Assembly: GCF_020149915.1 (NCBI RefSeq)
Contig: NZ_CP083760.1
Span: 1,922,001-1,986,000 of the forward strand
Direction of reading: 5' to 3'
DNA from: Candidatus Sulfidibacterium hydrothermale
GTDB taxonomy: Bacteria; Bacteroidota; Bacteroidia; Bacteroidales; F082
DNA length: 64,000 bases
The position numbers and the translations under genes are program-made. Under the pieces are notes generated by a model. The model ran no database searches. It worked only from the letters and a program-made list of their open reading frames with translations, and was not told the origin of the DNA. The stretch's first letter is position 1. The number at the start of each line of letters is the position of its first letter. Of this stretch, positions 9,184-18,400 are shown piece after piece.

Positions 9184-9618
9184 TTAAGGTAATTTACTTT
9201 CAAAATACTTCAACGCCAGCCGGTATGAGTCCATTCCAAAGCCCATAATAGAGCCGGCACAATAGGGTGCAATATACGACACATGACGAAAGTCTTCACG
9301 CGAAAAAATATTGCTGATATGCACTTCAATCACAGGAATGCCAATGGCTTTAATGGCATCGCCCAACGCCACAGACGTATGGGTATAAGCCCCTGCATTA
9401 AGAATTACGCCGTCTTTTTCACCGGCCGCTTCGTGAAGACTGTTTATCAATTCGCCTTCTACATTCGACTGAAAATAATCCAGTTCCAGATGAGGAAATT
9501 CTTTTTGAAACACAGCAAATTGCTGTTCAAAGGTCTGATTTCCGTAAATTTCCGGTTCACGTGTTCCCAGCAAATTTAAGTTAGGACCGTTAATGATGCG
9601 GATTTTCCGGTTTGGCAT
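9184..9618 (-). CDS. aroQ: 3-dehydroquinate dehydratase, type II
   Basis: A 144-aa protein of canonical length. It catalyses dehydration of 3-dehydroquinate to 3-dehydroshikimate in the shikimate pathway. Visible signatures: IINGPNLNLLGTREPEIYG (active-site loop with the catalytic Tyr), FQSNVEGELI, NAGAYTHTSVAL and EVHISNIFSREDFRHVS. It is divergent from the DUF434 gene, with starts about 50 bp apart. Confidence 0.97.
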   Translation of the reverse strand: MPNRKIRIINGPNLNLLGTREPEIYGNQTFEQQFAVFQKEFPHLELDYFQSNVEGELINSLHEAAGEKDGVILNAGAYTHTSVALGDAIKAIGIPVIEVHISNIFSREDFRHVSYIAPYCAGSIMGFGMDSYRLALKYFESKLP

Positions 9619-9665
9619 ATCGGCTTTCTTTTTATTTTTACAAAAATAGAAAAAGTGCCCTACAA

Positions 9666-10358
9666 ATGAAGGTTTCAGACAATTTTTTCCGGGCAGTATG
9701 CGATTATCGGTATTTGCTGGAACGCGATTATCCTCAAAAATCCATGTTAAAACTGGTAGGCGACCGGTATGCGTTACCTGCAGCCGAAAGGGTAATGCTC
9801 TATCGCGGACTGGCTACGGAAGATCAGGTGAAAAACCGGAAAGAAAAAGTCATCCGTCAGTTGCCGCCCCACACCCGGATAACGATCGATGGTTTTAATG
9901 TGTGTCGTACTGTAGGGAGCTACCTGAACGGAAATCCTGTTTTTGTGGGAATGGACGGACTTTTACGTGATGTTTCGGAACTTCACCGGAAAAAACTGAA
10001 GTGGGAAGTGTTGGAAAAAGCAGTGGATTTTATTTTGCAATTTCTGGCAGAAAAACAAATTGCATCTGCCTGGTTTTATTTTGATACACCCATCAGCCAC
10101 AGCGGAAAAATGTGCGCATTGGTTAACAGCCGGTTACCACATTACCGGTTATCCGGCACAGCCGAAACCGTTTTTTCGCCGGACTACGAGCTAATCCAAA
10201 CCACAAAAGGTATTTTGTGTACTGCCGATTCAAACATTATCGAAAATGCACAGGTTAAAGTATATGACCTGGCACACCAGCTGATTCTTGAAAGATTTTC
10301 TGCTAAACTTTTCTCCTTTCCGGAATATCTTCTCAACAAAAAAGAAGAACAATGCTGA
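9666..10358 (+). CDS. DUF434 domain protein
   Basis: The ATG at 9666 gives 230 aa; an earlier in-frame ATG would overlap aroQ on the opposite strand. The N-terminus has the DUF434 signature (DYRYLLERDYPQKSMLKLVGDRYAL, then RVMLYRGL). The C-terminal part is PIN/NYN-like in appearance, with alternating hydrophobic strands and acidic residues (RITIDGFNV, SAWFYFDTPISHSG, TADSNIIE). The function of the family is not established; a nucleic-acid role is a guess. Confidence 0.75.
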   Translation: MKVSDNFFRAVCDYRYLLERDYPQKSMLKLVGDRYALPAAERVMLYRGLATEDQVKNRKEKVIRQLPPHTRITIDGFNVCRTVGSYLNGNPVFVGMDGLLRDVSELHRKKLKWEVLEKAVDFILQFLAEKQIASAWFYFDTPISHSGKMCALVNSRLPHYRLSGTAETVFSPDYELIQTTKGILCTADSNIIENAQVKVYDLAHQLILERFSAKLFSFPEYLLNKKEEQC

Positions 10359-10437
10359 TAAAAAACAGGTATCCATTTGATATCATGTGGTTTTCTTCTT
10401 ATTTTTGGCAACAAATCCAATTAATCATACCTGTTTT

Positions 10438-11940
10438 GTGAGAAAAATCTACTTGTGGAATCTATTTTTCTTTTTATCTACCTTACAACTGTTCTCCCAT
10501 GATGTAAAGGATTTTTCTTCGTGTGTATCCCGGTTACAAAAGCTCCAGGTACAGGAGCAAATTTTTTTCTCGCAGGCTGAGAAATGGCTGGCACAATACC
10601 AAAAAGAGCATCATGTCATCTATTCCGGCCAAAACCGGGAACTTCATTACTTAATGAAACAAATGTACAAGATCCTGGCTGAAAGCGAACGGATTAAAAA
10701 GCAAGCTCATCATATGGAAACGGATGAAGATTCATCATCAGATGAATCCAAAGTTCTTGCCTCGTTAATCTGTGCCAACGCCCATTTAATTACTTTTAAT
10801 GTACTCTCTTTTACCTGTAACCACGTTAGCCATGACAAGACACTGATGGCCAAACTGAACGAATTAAAAATCGGAGGCGTTCAGCAACACTGGGACAACT
10901 TACTGGAACTCTGTGAAGACAATCAAAGAAAAAAAGATTTTATTGCACACGTGCACACAATACAAAAACATGGTGAAATGATTGAAACCCTGGAAAATCA
11001 GGGAGTACCGTATGTAAAGGATCTTTCGCAGCAATTAAATTCGCCTTTGGCGAATAAGGTTTTATCTTCACAAAGATCAAAAGCAAAACTTAAAAATCTT
11101 TTTTCAAAAAAATCGATGCAGGTAAGAACCCGGTTCAACCATGCAAAAAACGGACTAACCTATCATCTGGTGGAGATCTTCAGTAACACAGCCGGCTCCA
11201 TCAGGTGGCAAAGCTTGTTAAAAAGCATTGACCGGGAGGTATTGGTAAAACTGTCGGACAGCATTTTAATGCCCGGAGACATCATTCTTGAAAAAACAAA
11301 AGGAGCAATGACCGATCGTTTTATTCCGGGATATTGGGGACATGTTGCCATTTTTATCGGCCGGCCTGAACAATGGATAACCTCAAAAAGTTTATCCTTA
11401 GATTCCAGTCGTTACCGGCATCTGAAAGAGATAACAGCCGGAAACAACATTATTGAGGCGGTACGTCCGCAGGTAAGGCTGGGAAATCTGAAAGACTGGA
11501 AAGTATCGGATATTGCCGTCATCCGGCCGGTAAATTATCCCCCGGAATATATCGCATACATGATCAGCCAGGCGTTGAAATATGTGGGAACCGGTTATGA
11601 TTATAATTTTGATATCAACACGTCATCACGGGTCACCTGTTCGGAATTGCCTTATCAAGCCTATCCGGGCATCCGTTTCCGGGTAAAAAAAAGTTCAGGA
11701 CGTTATGTTATTGTTCCGGACGACATTGCTGCTTTAGCAGGAAACAAATCCGGCCAGTCTTTTAAAGTAATTTTTCTTCACCACGAAAATCAAACCATTA
11801 AAGCGGAAAACAGGGATGAGATTTACGTCCGGTTGCTCAATCTCAAAACCGGTCATGACAAAATTCTGCCGGAGGAAACCACCCGCCGGAAACCGCAACC
11901 GGTTTCAGAAGAAGAAACCACAAAAATTACTTCCAGATAA
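10438..11940 (+). CDS. YiiX/NlpC-P60-like cysteine hydrolase, exported
   Basis: I place the start at the GTG at 10438 because the protein then begins with a signal peptide (RKIYLWNLFFFLSTLQLFSHD); an in-frame GTG at 10387 is also possible. About 500 aa. A helical N-terminal region is followed by a YiiX-type permuted papain-like domain: LMPGDIILEKTK, GYWGHVAIFIG (catalytic His), NNIIEAVRPQV, YVGTGYDYNFD and RVTCSELPYQAY (catalytic Cys). The family hydrolyses amide or ester bonds in cell-envelope substrates. The order of the motifs (PGD, then His, then Cys) supports YiiX rather than a standard NlpC/P60. Confidence 0.78.
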   Translation: MRKIYLWNLFFFLSTLQLFSHDVKDFSSCVSRLQKLQVQEQIFFSQAEKWLAQYQKEHHVIYSGQNRELHYLMKQMYKILAESERIKKQAHHMETDEDSSSDESKVLASLICANAHLITFNVLSFTCNHVSHDKTLMAKLNELKIGGVQQHWDNLLELCEDNQRKKDFIAHVHTIQKHGEMIETLENQGVPYVKDLSQQLNSPLANKVLSSQRSKAKLKNLFSKKSMQVRTRFNHAKNGLTYHLVEIFSNTAGSIRWQSLLKSIDREVLVKLSDSILMPGDIILEKTKGAMTDRFIPGYWGHVAIFIGRPEQWITSKSLSLDSSRYRHLKEITAGNNIIEAVRPQVRLGNLKDWKVSDIAVIRPVNYPPEYIAYMISQALKYVGTGYDYNFDINTSSRVTCSELPYQAYPGIRFRVKKSSGRYVIVPDDIAALAGNKSGQSFKVIFLHHENQTIKAENRDEIYVRLLNLKTGHDKILPEETTRRKPQPVSEEETTKITSR

Positions 11941-11956
11941 GAAAGCTGTCGAAATC

Positions 11957-12475
11957 TCAATGCTCCGCGGCAAGCAATTGCTCATAAATGGCATAATTTT
12001 CTGCGTCGAAGCAGACAAAATAAACCGTTTCAGGCAATTCGTTTTCCGAAAGAAACTTCCGAACCGTCTGAATAGCTATTGTAGCAGCTTTGTCTTTTGG
12101 GAAACGGTAAATCCCGGTGCTGATATTGGGGAAAGCGATGCTTTTGCAGTTATTTTCTTTGGCCAGTTGTAAAGCCGTTTCGTAGCAGCTTTGCAGCAAT
12201 GCCGGTTCATTATTGTTTCCGCCGCGCCACACCGGACCAACGGCATGAATCACATATTTTGCCGGTAAATTATATCCTTTGGTAATTTTTGCCGAGCCGG
12301 TGTCGCATCCGTTCAGCGTACGGCATTCGGCCAGCAGTTGCGGACCGGCAGCACGATGAATGGCACCATCTACGCCGCCACCGCCAAGCAAGGTACGATT
12401 GGCCGCATTCACAATGGCATCTACTTGCAGCCGGGTGATATCATCGCGAACGAGTTTTATCCTTTCCGTTTTCAT
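11957..12475 (-). CDS. Macro-domain protein (O-acetyl-ADP-ribose deacetylase-like)
   Basis: A 172-aa single macro domain, the size of YmdB-type enzymes. Key parts: [24 protein letters not shown] (ADP-ribose-binding loop with the catalytic Asn and Asp), [20 protein letters not shown], and [15 protein letters not shown] (diphosphate loop). It would remove ADP-ribose or acetyl groups from ADP-ribose. It is directly adjacent to the DUF2061 gene on the same strand. Confidence 0.93.
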   Translation of the reverse strand: MKTERIKLVRDDITRLQVDAIVNAANRTLLGGGGVDGAIHRAAGPQLLAECRTLNGCDTGSAKITKGYNLPAKYVIHAVGPVWRGGNNNEPALLQSCYETALQLAKENNCKSIAFPNISTGIYRFPKDKAATIAIQTVRKFLSENELPETVYFVCFDAENYAIYEQLLAAEH

Positions 12476-12822
12476 TATTTATCCGAACTTTTTTGATTGT
12501 TTTTGGCTCTTTGCAACGTTTCCAGTTTCCGGTGCATCTTACGGTATTTCCGGCGCCAGGCTTTTTTAGTCCAGTATTTTCCCCAATAAATATTCGTCCA
12601 CAGTCGCTCATGCAGATAATATAAGATCAGCTTCGCCACCACATCCACACTGGCAATTGCCGAAGCATACTGTAAAATCTCGGCATCGGTTTTTTTTGTG
12701 GAATATTTCATCACAAAATAACTGATCACAAAAGTAGCTCCGGAGGCAATAATACGCCAGCTGATGGCTTTCAGGATACTTCTTGTCGGACTGTCTTTTC
12801 TTAAGTTTTTTGCTTTTGACAT
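12475..12822 (-). CDS. DUF2061 small membrane protein
   Basis: 115 aa. The DUF2061 core is clear: [27 protein letters not shown], then [29 protein letters not shown]. That gives two transmembrane helices followed by a basic tail ([12 protein letters not shown]). The function of this family is unknown, although in other bacteria it often sits near sulfur or phosphate metabolism genes. The stop abuts the start of the macro-domain gene, consistent with one transcript. Confidence 0.85.
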   Translation of the reverse strand: MSKAKNLRKDSPTRSILKAISWRIIASGATFVISYFVMKYSTKKTDAEILQYASAIASVDVVAKLILYYLHERLWTNIYWGKYWTKKAWRRKYRKMHRKLETLQRAKNNQKSSDK

Positions 12823-12845
12823 GGTTAACTTTTGGGAGAGTAAAA

Positions 12846-13646
12846 TTAGGAAAAAAAGTATTGGGACAATTTTCTCAGGAACTCATTGTGTACCCGTGTA
12901 TTCGATGCTACAATTTCTTTTCCGAAGACGTAATCGCCATCGCCATTAAACCGGGTTATCTGTCCGCCGGCCTGTTTTACAATCAGCGCGCCGGCAGCCA
13001 CATCCCACGGATTCAGTCCGTATTCATAAAACAATTCAAACCTTCCGGCAGCCACATAAGCCAAATCTACAGCGGCCGAACCCAGCCGGCGCACACCGCG
13101 ACTGCTTTGCATCAAATCTTTAAACAGATCGAGATACGGATCGAGTTTTGAATAGTCGTAATAAGGAAATCCGGTGGCAATCAGTGATTTGTCAAGAATT
13201 TCGGTGTCTGTAACCCGTATTTCTTTTCCATTCAGCAGGGCAGGGCCGTTTTTCCAGGCATAAAAACTTTCTTCCAGGTTAATTTCGTGTACCACGCCCA
13301 AAATGGTTTCTTCGCCATCGTTCAGAGCTATAGAAATGGAGTACAACGGAATTTTATGAATAAAGTTGGTGGTGCCATCCAACGGATCCACAATCCAGTT
13401 AAAACGGCTGCCCCGGGCCAGTTTATCATCTTCTTCGGCAATAAAACCGGCTTCGGGCAAAAGTTTTTTCAATTCTTTGATGAGAATTTCTTCCGATTTT
13501 TTATCCACATAAGTCACCAGATTATGAACGCCTTTATATTCCACATCCTGTTCATCCAACCGATTCACTTCATCGCGAATCATTTTTCCTACTGTCTGGC
13601 ACAGGCTTACCACCTGTTGCGTCATTTTTTCAAGATCCATGGTCAA
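12846..13646 (-). CDS. suhB: Inositol monophosphatase family protein
   Basis: A 266-aa protein of the FIG superfamily, Mg-dependent and Li-sensitive phosphatases. Visible metal and catalytic motifs: FIAEEDD (metal Glu), WIVDPLDGTTNFIHKIPLYSISIAL (the signature DPLDGT), and the C-terminal NPWDVAAGALIVKQAGG (second metal Asp). It likely dephosphorylates inositol-1-phosphate or a related sugar phosphate; 3',5'-bisphosphate nucleotidase activity is less likely given the size. The start (MTMDLE) overlaps the end of coaE by 4 bp. Confidence 0.9.
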   Translation of the reverse strand: MTMDLEKMTQQVVSLCQTVGKMIRDEVNRLDEQDVEYKGVHNLVTYVDKKSEEILIKELKKLLPEAGFIAEEDDKLARGSRFNWIVDPLDGTTNFIHKIPLYSISIALNDGEETILGVVHEINLEESFYAWKNGPALLNGKEIRVTDTEILDKSLIATGFPYYDYSKLDPYLDLFKDLMQSSRGVRRLGSAAVDLAYVAAGRFELFYEYGLNPWDVAAGALIVKQAGGQITRFNGDGDYVFGKEIVASNTRVHNEFLRKLSQYFFS

Positions 13647-14233
13647 TTTATTTTTTCCAAAATTTGTTTGTGAATATCCAATACCTGAGGAATCAGAAAA
13701 TGCTTTCCATCATTGATAATAACAGCCTGACTGCGTTTATTTTTTTCCTCGTCGGGCCATTGCCGGCTCATCCGTTTTCTGATTTCTTTTTCGGGCAGTT
13801 TATCCCGGTTTTTAATCCGTTCCAACCGGATCGCTTCAGGGCACGAAACATTAATTATAAAATCAAATTCATTTTCCAGTCCGTTTTCGAAAATAACGGC
13901 TGCTTCGTGCAGGGTATAAGGTTTATGGCGATTTCCGGACAACCATTTTTTATAAACCTCCATCAATTCAGGATGGATAATGGCATTGAGTTTTGCCAAC
14001 GCTTCCGGATTTTCAAAAACCATTCCGGCCAGTTTGGGTTTGATCAGCCGGCCGTTTTCATCAAACAAACCGGCCCCGAAAGTTTGTTGTACCCGGCTTT
14101 TGACCTCCGGAAGATCATACAGCTTTTTGGCTTCTGTATCCGCATAAAAAACAGGAATATCCAGACTTTCAAAGATTTTGCAAACGGTACTTTTTCCACT
14201 GCCGATATTTCCTGTAATGGCTACTTTCAGCAT
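13643..14233 (-). CDS. coaE: Dephospho-CoA kinase
   Basis: A 196-aa protein of usual length. It phosphorylates dephospho-CoA in the last step of coenzyme A synthesis. The P-loop is VAITGNIGSGKSTVC (residues 4-18); later come FYADTEAKKLYD (Asp of the acceptor site), NAIIHPELM, and the LID region with RIKNRDKLPEKEIRKRMSRQWPDEEK. It follows the ybbR gene, an order that recurs in Bacteroidota genomes. Confidence 0.96.
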   Translation of the reverse strand: MLKVAITGNIGSGKSTVCKIFESLDIPVFYADTEAKKLYDLPEVKSRVQQTFGAGLFDENGRLIKPKLAGMVFENPEALAKLNAIIHPELMEVYKKWLSGNRHKPYTLHEAAVIFENGLENEFDFIINVSCPEAIRLERIKNRDKLPEKEIRKRMSRQWPDEEKNKRSQAVIINDGKHFLIPQVLDIHKQILEKIN

Positions 14234-14288
14234 GTTTTTCCATTTATCATTTTAAAAATCAGAACCTTTTTTGTCATACTGCTTCCTG

Positions 14289-15260
14289 TTAATTTAAAAT
14301 AATAAATTCCACTTCGGTAGGATTAAGCCGGACGTTACTCACCTGTTTGGGAGTTTTTACCAGTTCGAGCCGGAGTTTTTTCACCTGATGCAGATCGATA
14401 TTTTTCAAATCAGGAACAACACGGAACTGGTTTGTATGAATTTTGTCATAATCACGAAGGAACACATTAAAATACACCGTTACATTCAGCGGGAAAGTAC
14501 GCAAACGGGGTTGAATTCCGGAAACATCCACCGGAACCTGCAACGTACGTTCAGTATATTTTTCCACATCCAGCTGAACTTTAACCGTGGACGGATAAAG
14601 TTTTAAGAGTTTAATATCCGGATTGACAACCGCTGTTTTCACTGTTTTTTGTCCCGAAAGATCTTCCAGTGTAAACGGCCGGGTATAGAGATGTTTTAAG
14701 GTATCCAGAATACGTTTCGGCCCGTAAACACTTACTTTTGACGGAATAACCCGGTACCCGTAAAGTTCGTACTGGCTTTTAAATTTCAGCTGCATTTGCG
14801 GAATAACTTTCAGCCTGATCTTCTTAAGTTGTTCCATGAAAAAGTCCAGATGTGTTCTTGAAAATTCCAGTTCCCGGTCATTAATTCCAAGTTCCTGGGC
14901 AATGTTTTCGCGCAGGCTGGCCGTCATCACTGTATATTCATGTTCGGAAACCCGCCGGACATCGCTTTTAGATAAATCCACAGGCAATTCTTTCAGCTGT
15001 CCGTGAATCAGCAAATCAATCAGATTATAGCCATCCGATTTAAAATGAATGGTCAGGGTGCTGTCCTTCAGCGAAGTAATCAGTTTTCCTTTCGGAACAT
15101 GCGTATAATGCACACGAAGCGTGTAGCTGACCGAATAAATATCGGACAGTTTGATAAGGAACCAAAAAGTAGCAGCAAGCAACAGGCAAATAAAAAAAAC
15201 CAGATGGTCTTTTCTTTTTTCATCCTGCCGGATGTGTCCTTGTGTTTGCATTTCTGCCAT
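14289..15260 (-). CDS. YbbR-domain membrane protein
   Basis: The start MAEMQTQG at 15260 is preferred; an in-frame upstream ATG at 15308 would add an unlikely basic stretch. About 323 aa. One membrane segment follows the short cytoplasmic N-terminus (HLVFFICLLLAATFWFLIKL), then an extracytoplasmic region of repeated YbbR-like beta domains (KLITSLKDSTLTIHFKSDGY and similar). In Firmicutes, YbbR/CdaR regulates a diadenylate cyclase; no cyclase gene is adjacent here, so that role is not shown. Confidence 0.8.
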   Translation of the reverse strand: MAEMQTQGHIRQDEKRKDHLVFFICLLLAATFWFLIKLSDIYSVSYTLRVHYTHVPKGKLITSLKDSTLTIHFKSDGYNLIDLLIHGQLKELPVDLSKSDVRRVSEHEYTVMTASLRENIAQELGINDRELEFSRTHLDFFMEQLKKIRLKVIPQMQLKFKSQYELYGYRVIPSKVSVYGPKRILDTLKHLYTRPFTLEDLSGQKTVKTAVVNPDIKLLKLYPSTVKVQLDVEKYTERTLQVPVDVSGIQPRLRTFPLNVTVYFNVFLRDYDKIHTNQFRVVPDLKNIDLHQVKKLRLELVKTPKQVSNVRLNPTEVEFIILN

Positions 15261-15425
15261 CAGAAGTAATCTTTTATTTCTTCGGCGTAAAGATACGAAA
15301 ACTATCATTGTTCATATCTTTGGTTTCTTTCATCGTCATGATTTTTGGCTGGACTTTGTTTTTCAATTTGTTACCATCCCCCTACGAAAGTTATTAACAT
15401 TTCATCCCGCGAACGGCTATTTCTT

Positions 15426-15433
15426 TAATTTTG
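15426..15433 (+). promoter_or_regulatory. Candidate -7 box for dnaE
   Basis: TAATTTTG matches TAnnTTTG, 62 bp before the dnaE ATG in the divergent intergenic region. A convincing -33 element is not visible. Confidence 0.35.
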
Positions 15434-15494
15434 TTTAGACAGACAGGATACACTTATATATCCTAAAACCAATTCATTACATCGAAATAGAGCC

Positions 15495-18400
15495 ATGTTT
15501 TTAATTTACGATACCGAAACAACAGGATTGCCCCAGGATTATAATGCCCCGTTAACTGATTTTGACAACTGGCCCCGGCTGGTACAGTTAGCCTGGCAAA
15601 TTCATGATGAAAACGGAGAGCTGGTAGAAGTGCAGAATTTCATTGTGAAACCCGAAGGTTTTATTATTCCGCGGGCGACAGAAAAAATTCATGGCATCTC
15701 CACCGAGCGGGCACTCCGGGAAGGAAAACCCCTGGAAGAAGTGCTGGATATTTTTGTGGCCGCACTGAACAAGGTAAAAGTAATTGCCGGACACAATATT
15801 GATTTTGACAATACCATTGTAAAAGTAGAGTGCCTGCGAAAAGAAAAAGCATGTCCGATTGCTGAAAAGATCATTATTGACACCAAAGAGGTTTCCACTG
15901 ATTATTGTGCCATTCCGGGCGGACGGGGCGGAAAGTTCAAATGGCCCAAACTTTCCGAGTTACATCAAAAACTTTTTGGCGAAGATTTTGATGCGGCCCA
16001 TAATGCCTCGGCAGACGTCCAGGCTACGGCACGGGCATTTCTTGAATTATTGCGGCTAAATGTCATTACGCCGCAAATGGTTCAGTTACCGGAAGAAACA
16101 GTACAAAATTTCCGGAAAAAAAATCCCGATCCCATCCGTCCCATCGGATTAAAAGTAGAAGCCTATCACGAAGACAAAACACCGGAAACAAAGGCCGAAA
16201 CAGATACCGGAGTAGCCGAGCCGGCAAAGGAAAGCCAACCGCAGAAAAAAGGAGAGCAACCGTTTGTTCACCTGCATGTACATACCCAGTTTTCGGTGTT
16301 AGACGGATTGTCAAAAATTCCGGAGCTGGTAAAGAAAGCCAAAGACGACGGAATGACGGCGGTAGCCATCACCGACCACGGAAACATGTTTGGGGTAAAA
16401 AGTTTTCACCAAACAGCAGTCAAAGAAGGGATTAAGCCCATTTTAGGATGCGAAGTATATGTGGCACGCCGTGGAATGGATAAAAAAGAAACCAAGCAGG
16501 ATGCCTCGGGCTGGCATCTGGTATTGCTGGCCAAAAACGAAACCGGATACCAGAATCTGTTAAAGATGGTTTCGGCAGGCTGGACCCGGGGTTATTACTA
16601 CAAACCCCGAATAGACAAAGCGCTGCTGCGTCAGCATCACGAAGGGATCATTGCCTTATCGGCCTGCCTTGGCGGCGAGATTCCGTCGAAAATCATGAAC
16701 GAGGGCGTTGAAAAAGCAGAAGAAGCACTCAAAGAATACCTTGATATTTTCGGAGACGATTTTTATCTGGAATTGCAAAGGCATCAAAGTGGCGACGCAG
16801 AAATTGACCGTAAGGTTTATGAAGACCAGGTTTATGTAAACCGCGAGTTGCTGGCGCTTTCTAAAAAGCACGGCGTTAAAGTGGTTGCCACCAACGATGT
16901 TCACTTTGTTCATCAGGAAGATGCCGGAGCACACGACCGGTTGATATGTATCGGCACCGCCCGCGATTTGGACGATCCGAACCGGCTGCGTTACACCCGG
17001 CAGGAGTGGTTTAAAACCCGCCAGGAAATGAACCGGCTGTTTGCCGACGTACCGGAAGCGCTGGCCAACACGCAGGAAATTGCCGACAAGGTCGAAACTT
17101 ATGAGCTGGACCACAAGCCCATTATGCCCGAATTTGAAATTCCTTCCGAGTTTAAAGATGCCGACGATTATCTGCGGTATCTGACTTACGAAGGCGCCAA
17201 AGAACGCTATCCCGAGCTCACCAAAGAGATCACCGACCGGATTGACTTTGAGCTGGAAACCATTAAAAGCATGGGTTTCCCCGATTATTTTCTCATCGTT
17301 TGGGATTTTCTGAAAGCGGCCCGTGAGATGGGCGTTTCGGTAGGACCGGGCAGGGGAAGCGCCGCCGGATCGGTAGTAGCTTATTGCCTGAAAATCACCC
17401 AAATCGATCCGATCAAGTACAAATTACTTTTTGAACGTTTCCTGAATCCCGACCGGATTTCCATGCCGGATATCGATATTGATTTTGACGATGACGGACG
17501 GGAAAAAGTACTGCATTATGTTTCGGAAAAATACGGCAAAGAGCGGGTAGCCCATTTGATCACTTTCGGAAGTATGGCTGCCAAATCAGCCATTCGCGAT
17601 GTGGCACGGGTACAGAAGCTGCCGCTTTCGGAAGCCGACCGGCTGGCCAAGATGATTCCGGAAAGGCCCGGTATTACGCTGGAACAGGCCATCAACGAAG
17701 TGCCTGAGCTAAAACAGGAACTCGAAAACGGAAAACCGGAAGTGGCATCGGTATTGCGAAATGCGCTCACCCTGGAAGGCTCGGTACGAAACACCGGCAC
17801 CCACGCCTGTGGGATCATCATTGCCCGCGAACGGCTGGATAAATATGTGCCGGTTTCCACCGTAAAAGAATCGGTTTTGGAGTACGCCACGCAGTACGAT
17901 GGAAAATACATTGAATCCATCGGGCTGTTAAAAATGGATTTTCTCGGGCTGAAAACGCTTTCCATCATCAAAGACACGCTGGAAAACATCAAACGGTCTA
18001 AAGGCATTGAAGTGGATATTGACAACGTGCCGCTGGACGACAAGGAAACCTACGAGCTGTACAGCCGGGGCGAAACCACCGGGTTGTTTCAGTTTGAATC
18101 GGACGGGATGAAAAAATACCTGCAGGAGCTAAAACCCACGCGGTTCGAAGACCTGATCGCCATGAATGCCCTTTACCGTCCGGGGCCAATGCAGTACATT
18201 CCTTCTTTCATCAAAAGGAAACACGGGCAGGAAGAAATCAAGTACGATGTGCCCATGATGGAAGAGATCCTGAAAGAGACTTACGGAATTACCGTTTATC
18301 AGGAACAGGTGATGCTGTTGTCGCGATTGATGGCCGGTTTTACCCGCGGGCAATCCGACTCGCTCCGGAAAGCGATGGGAAAGAAAAAGCTGGCCGAGAT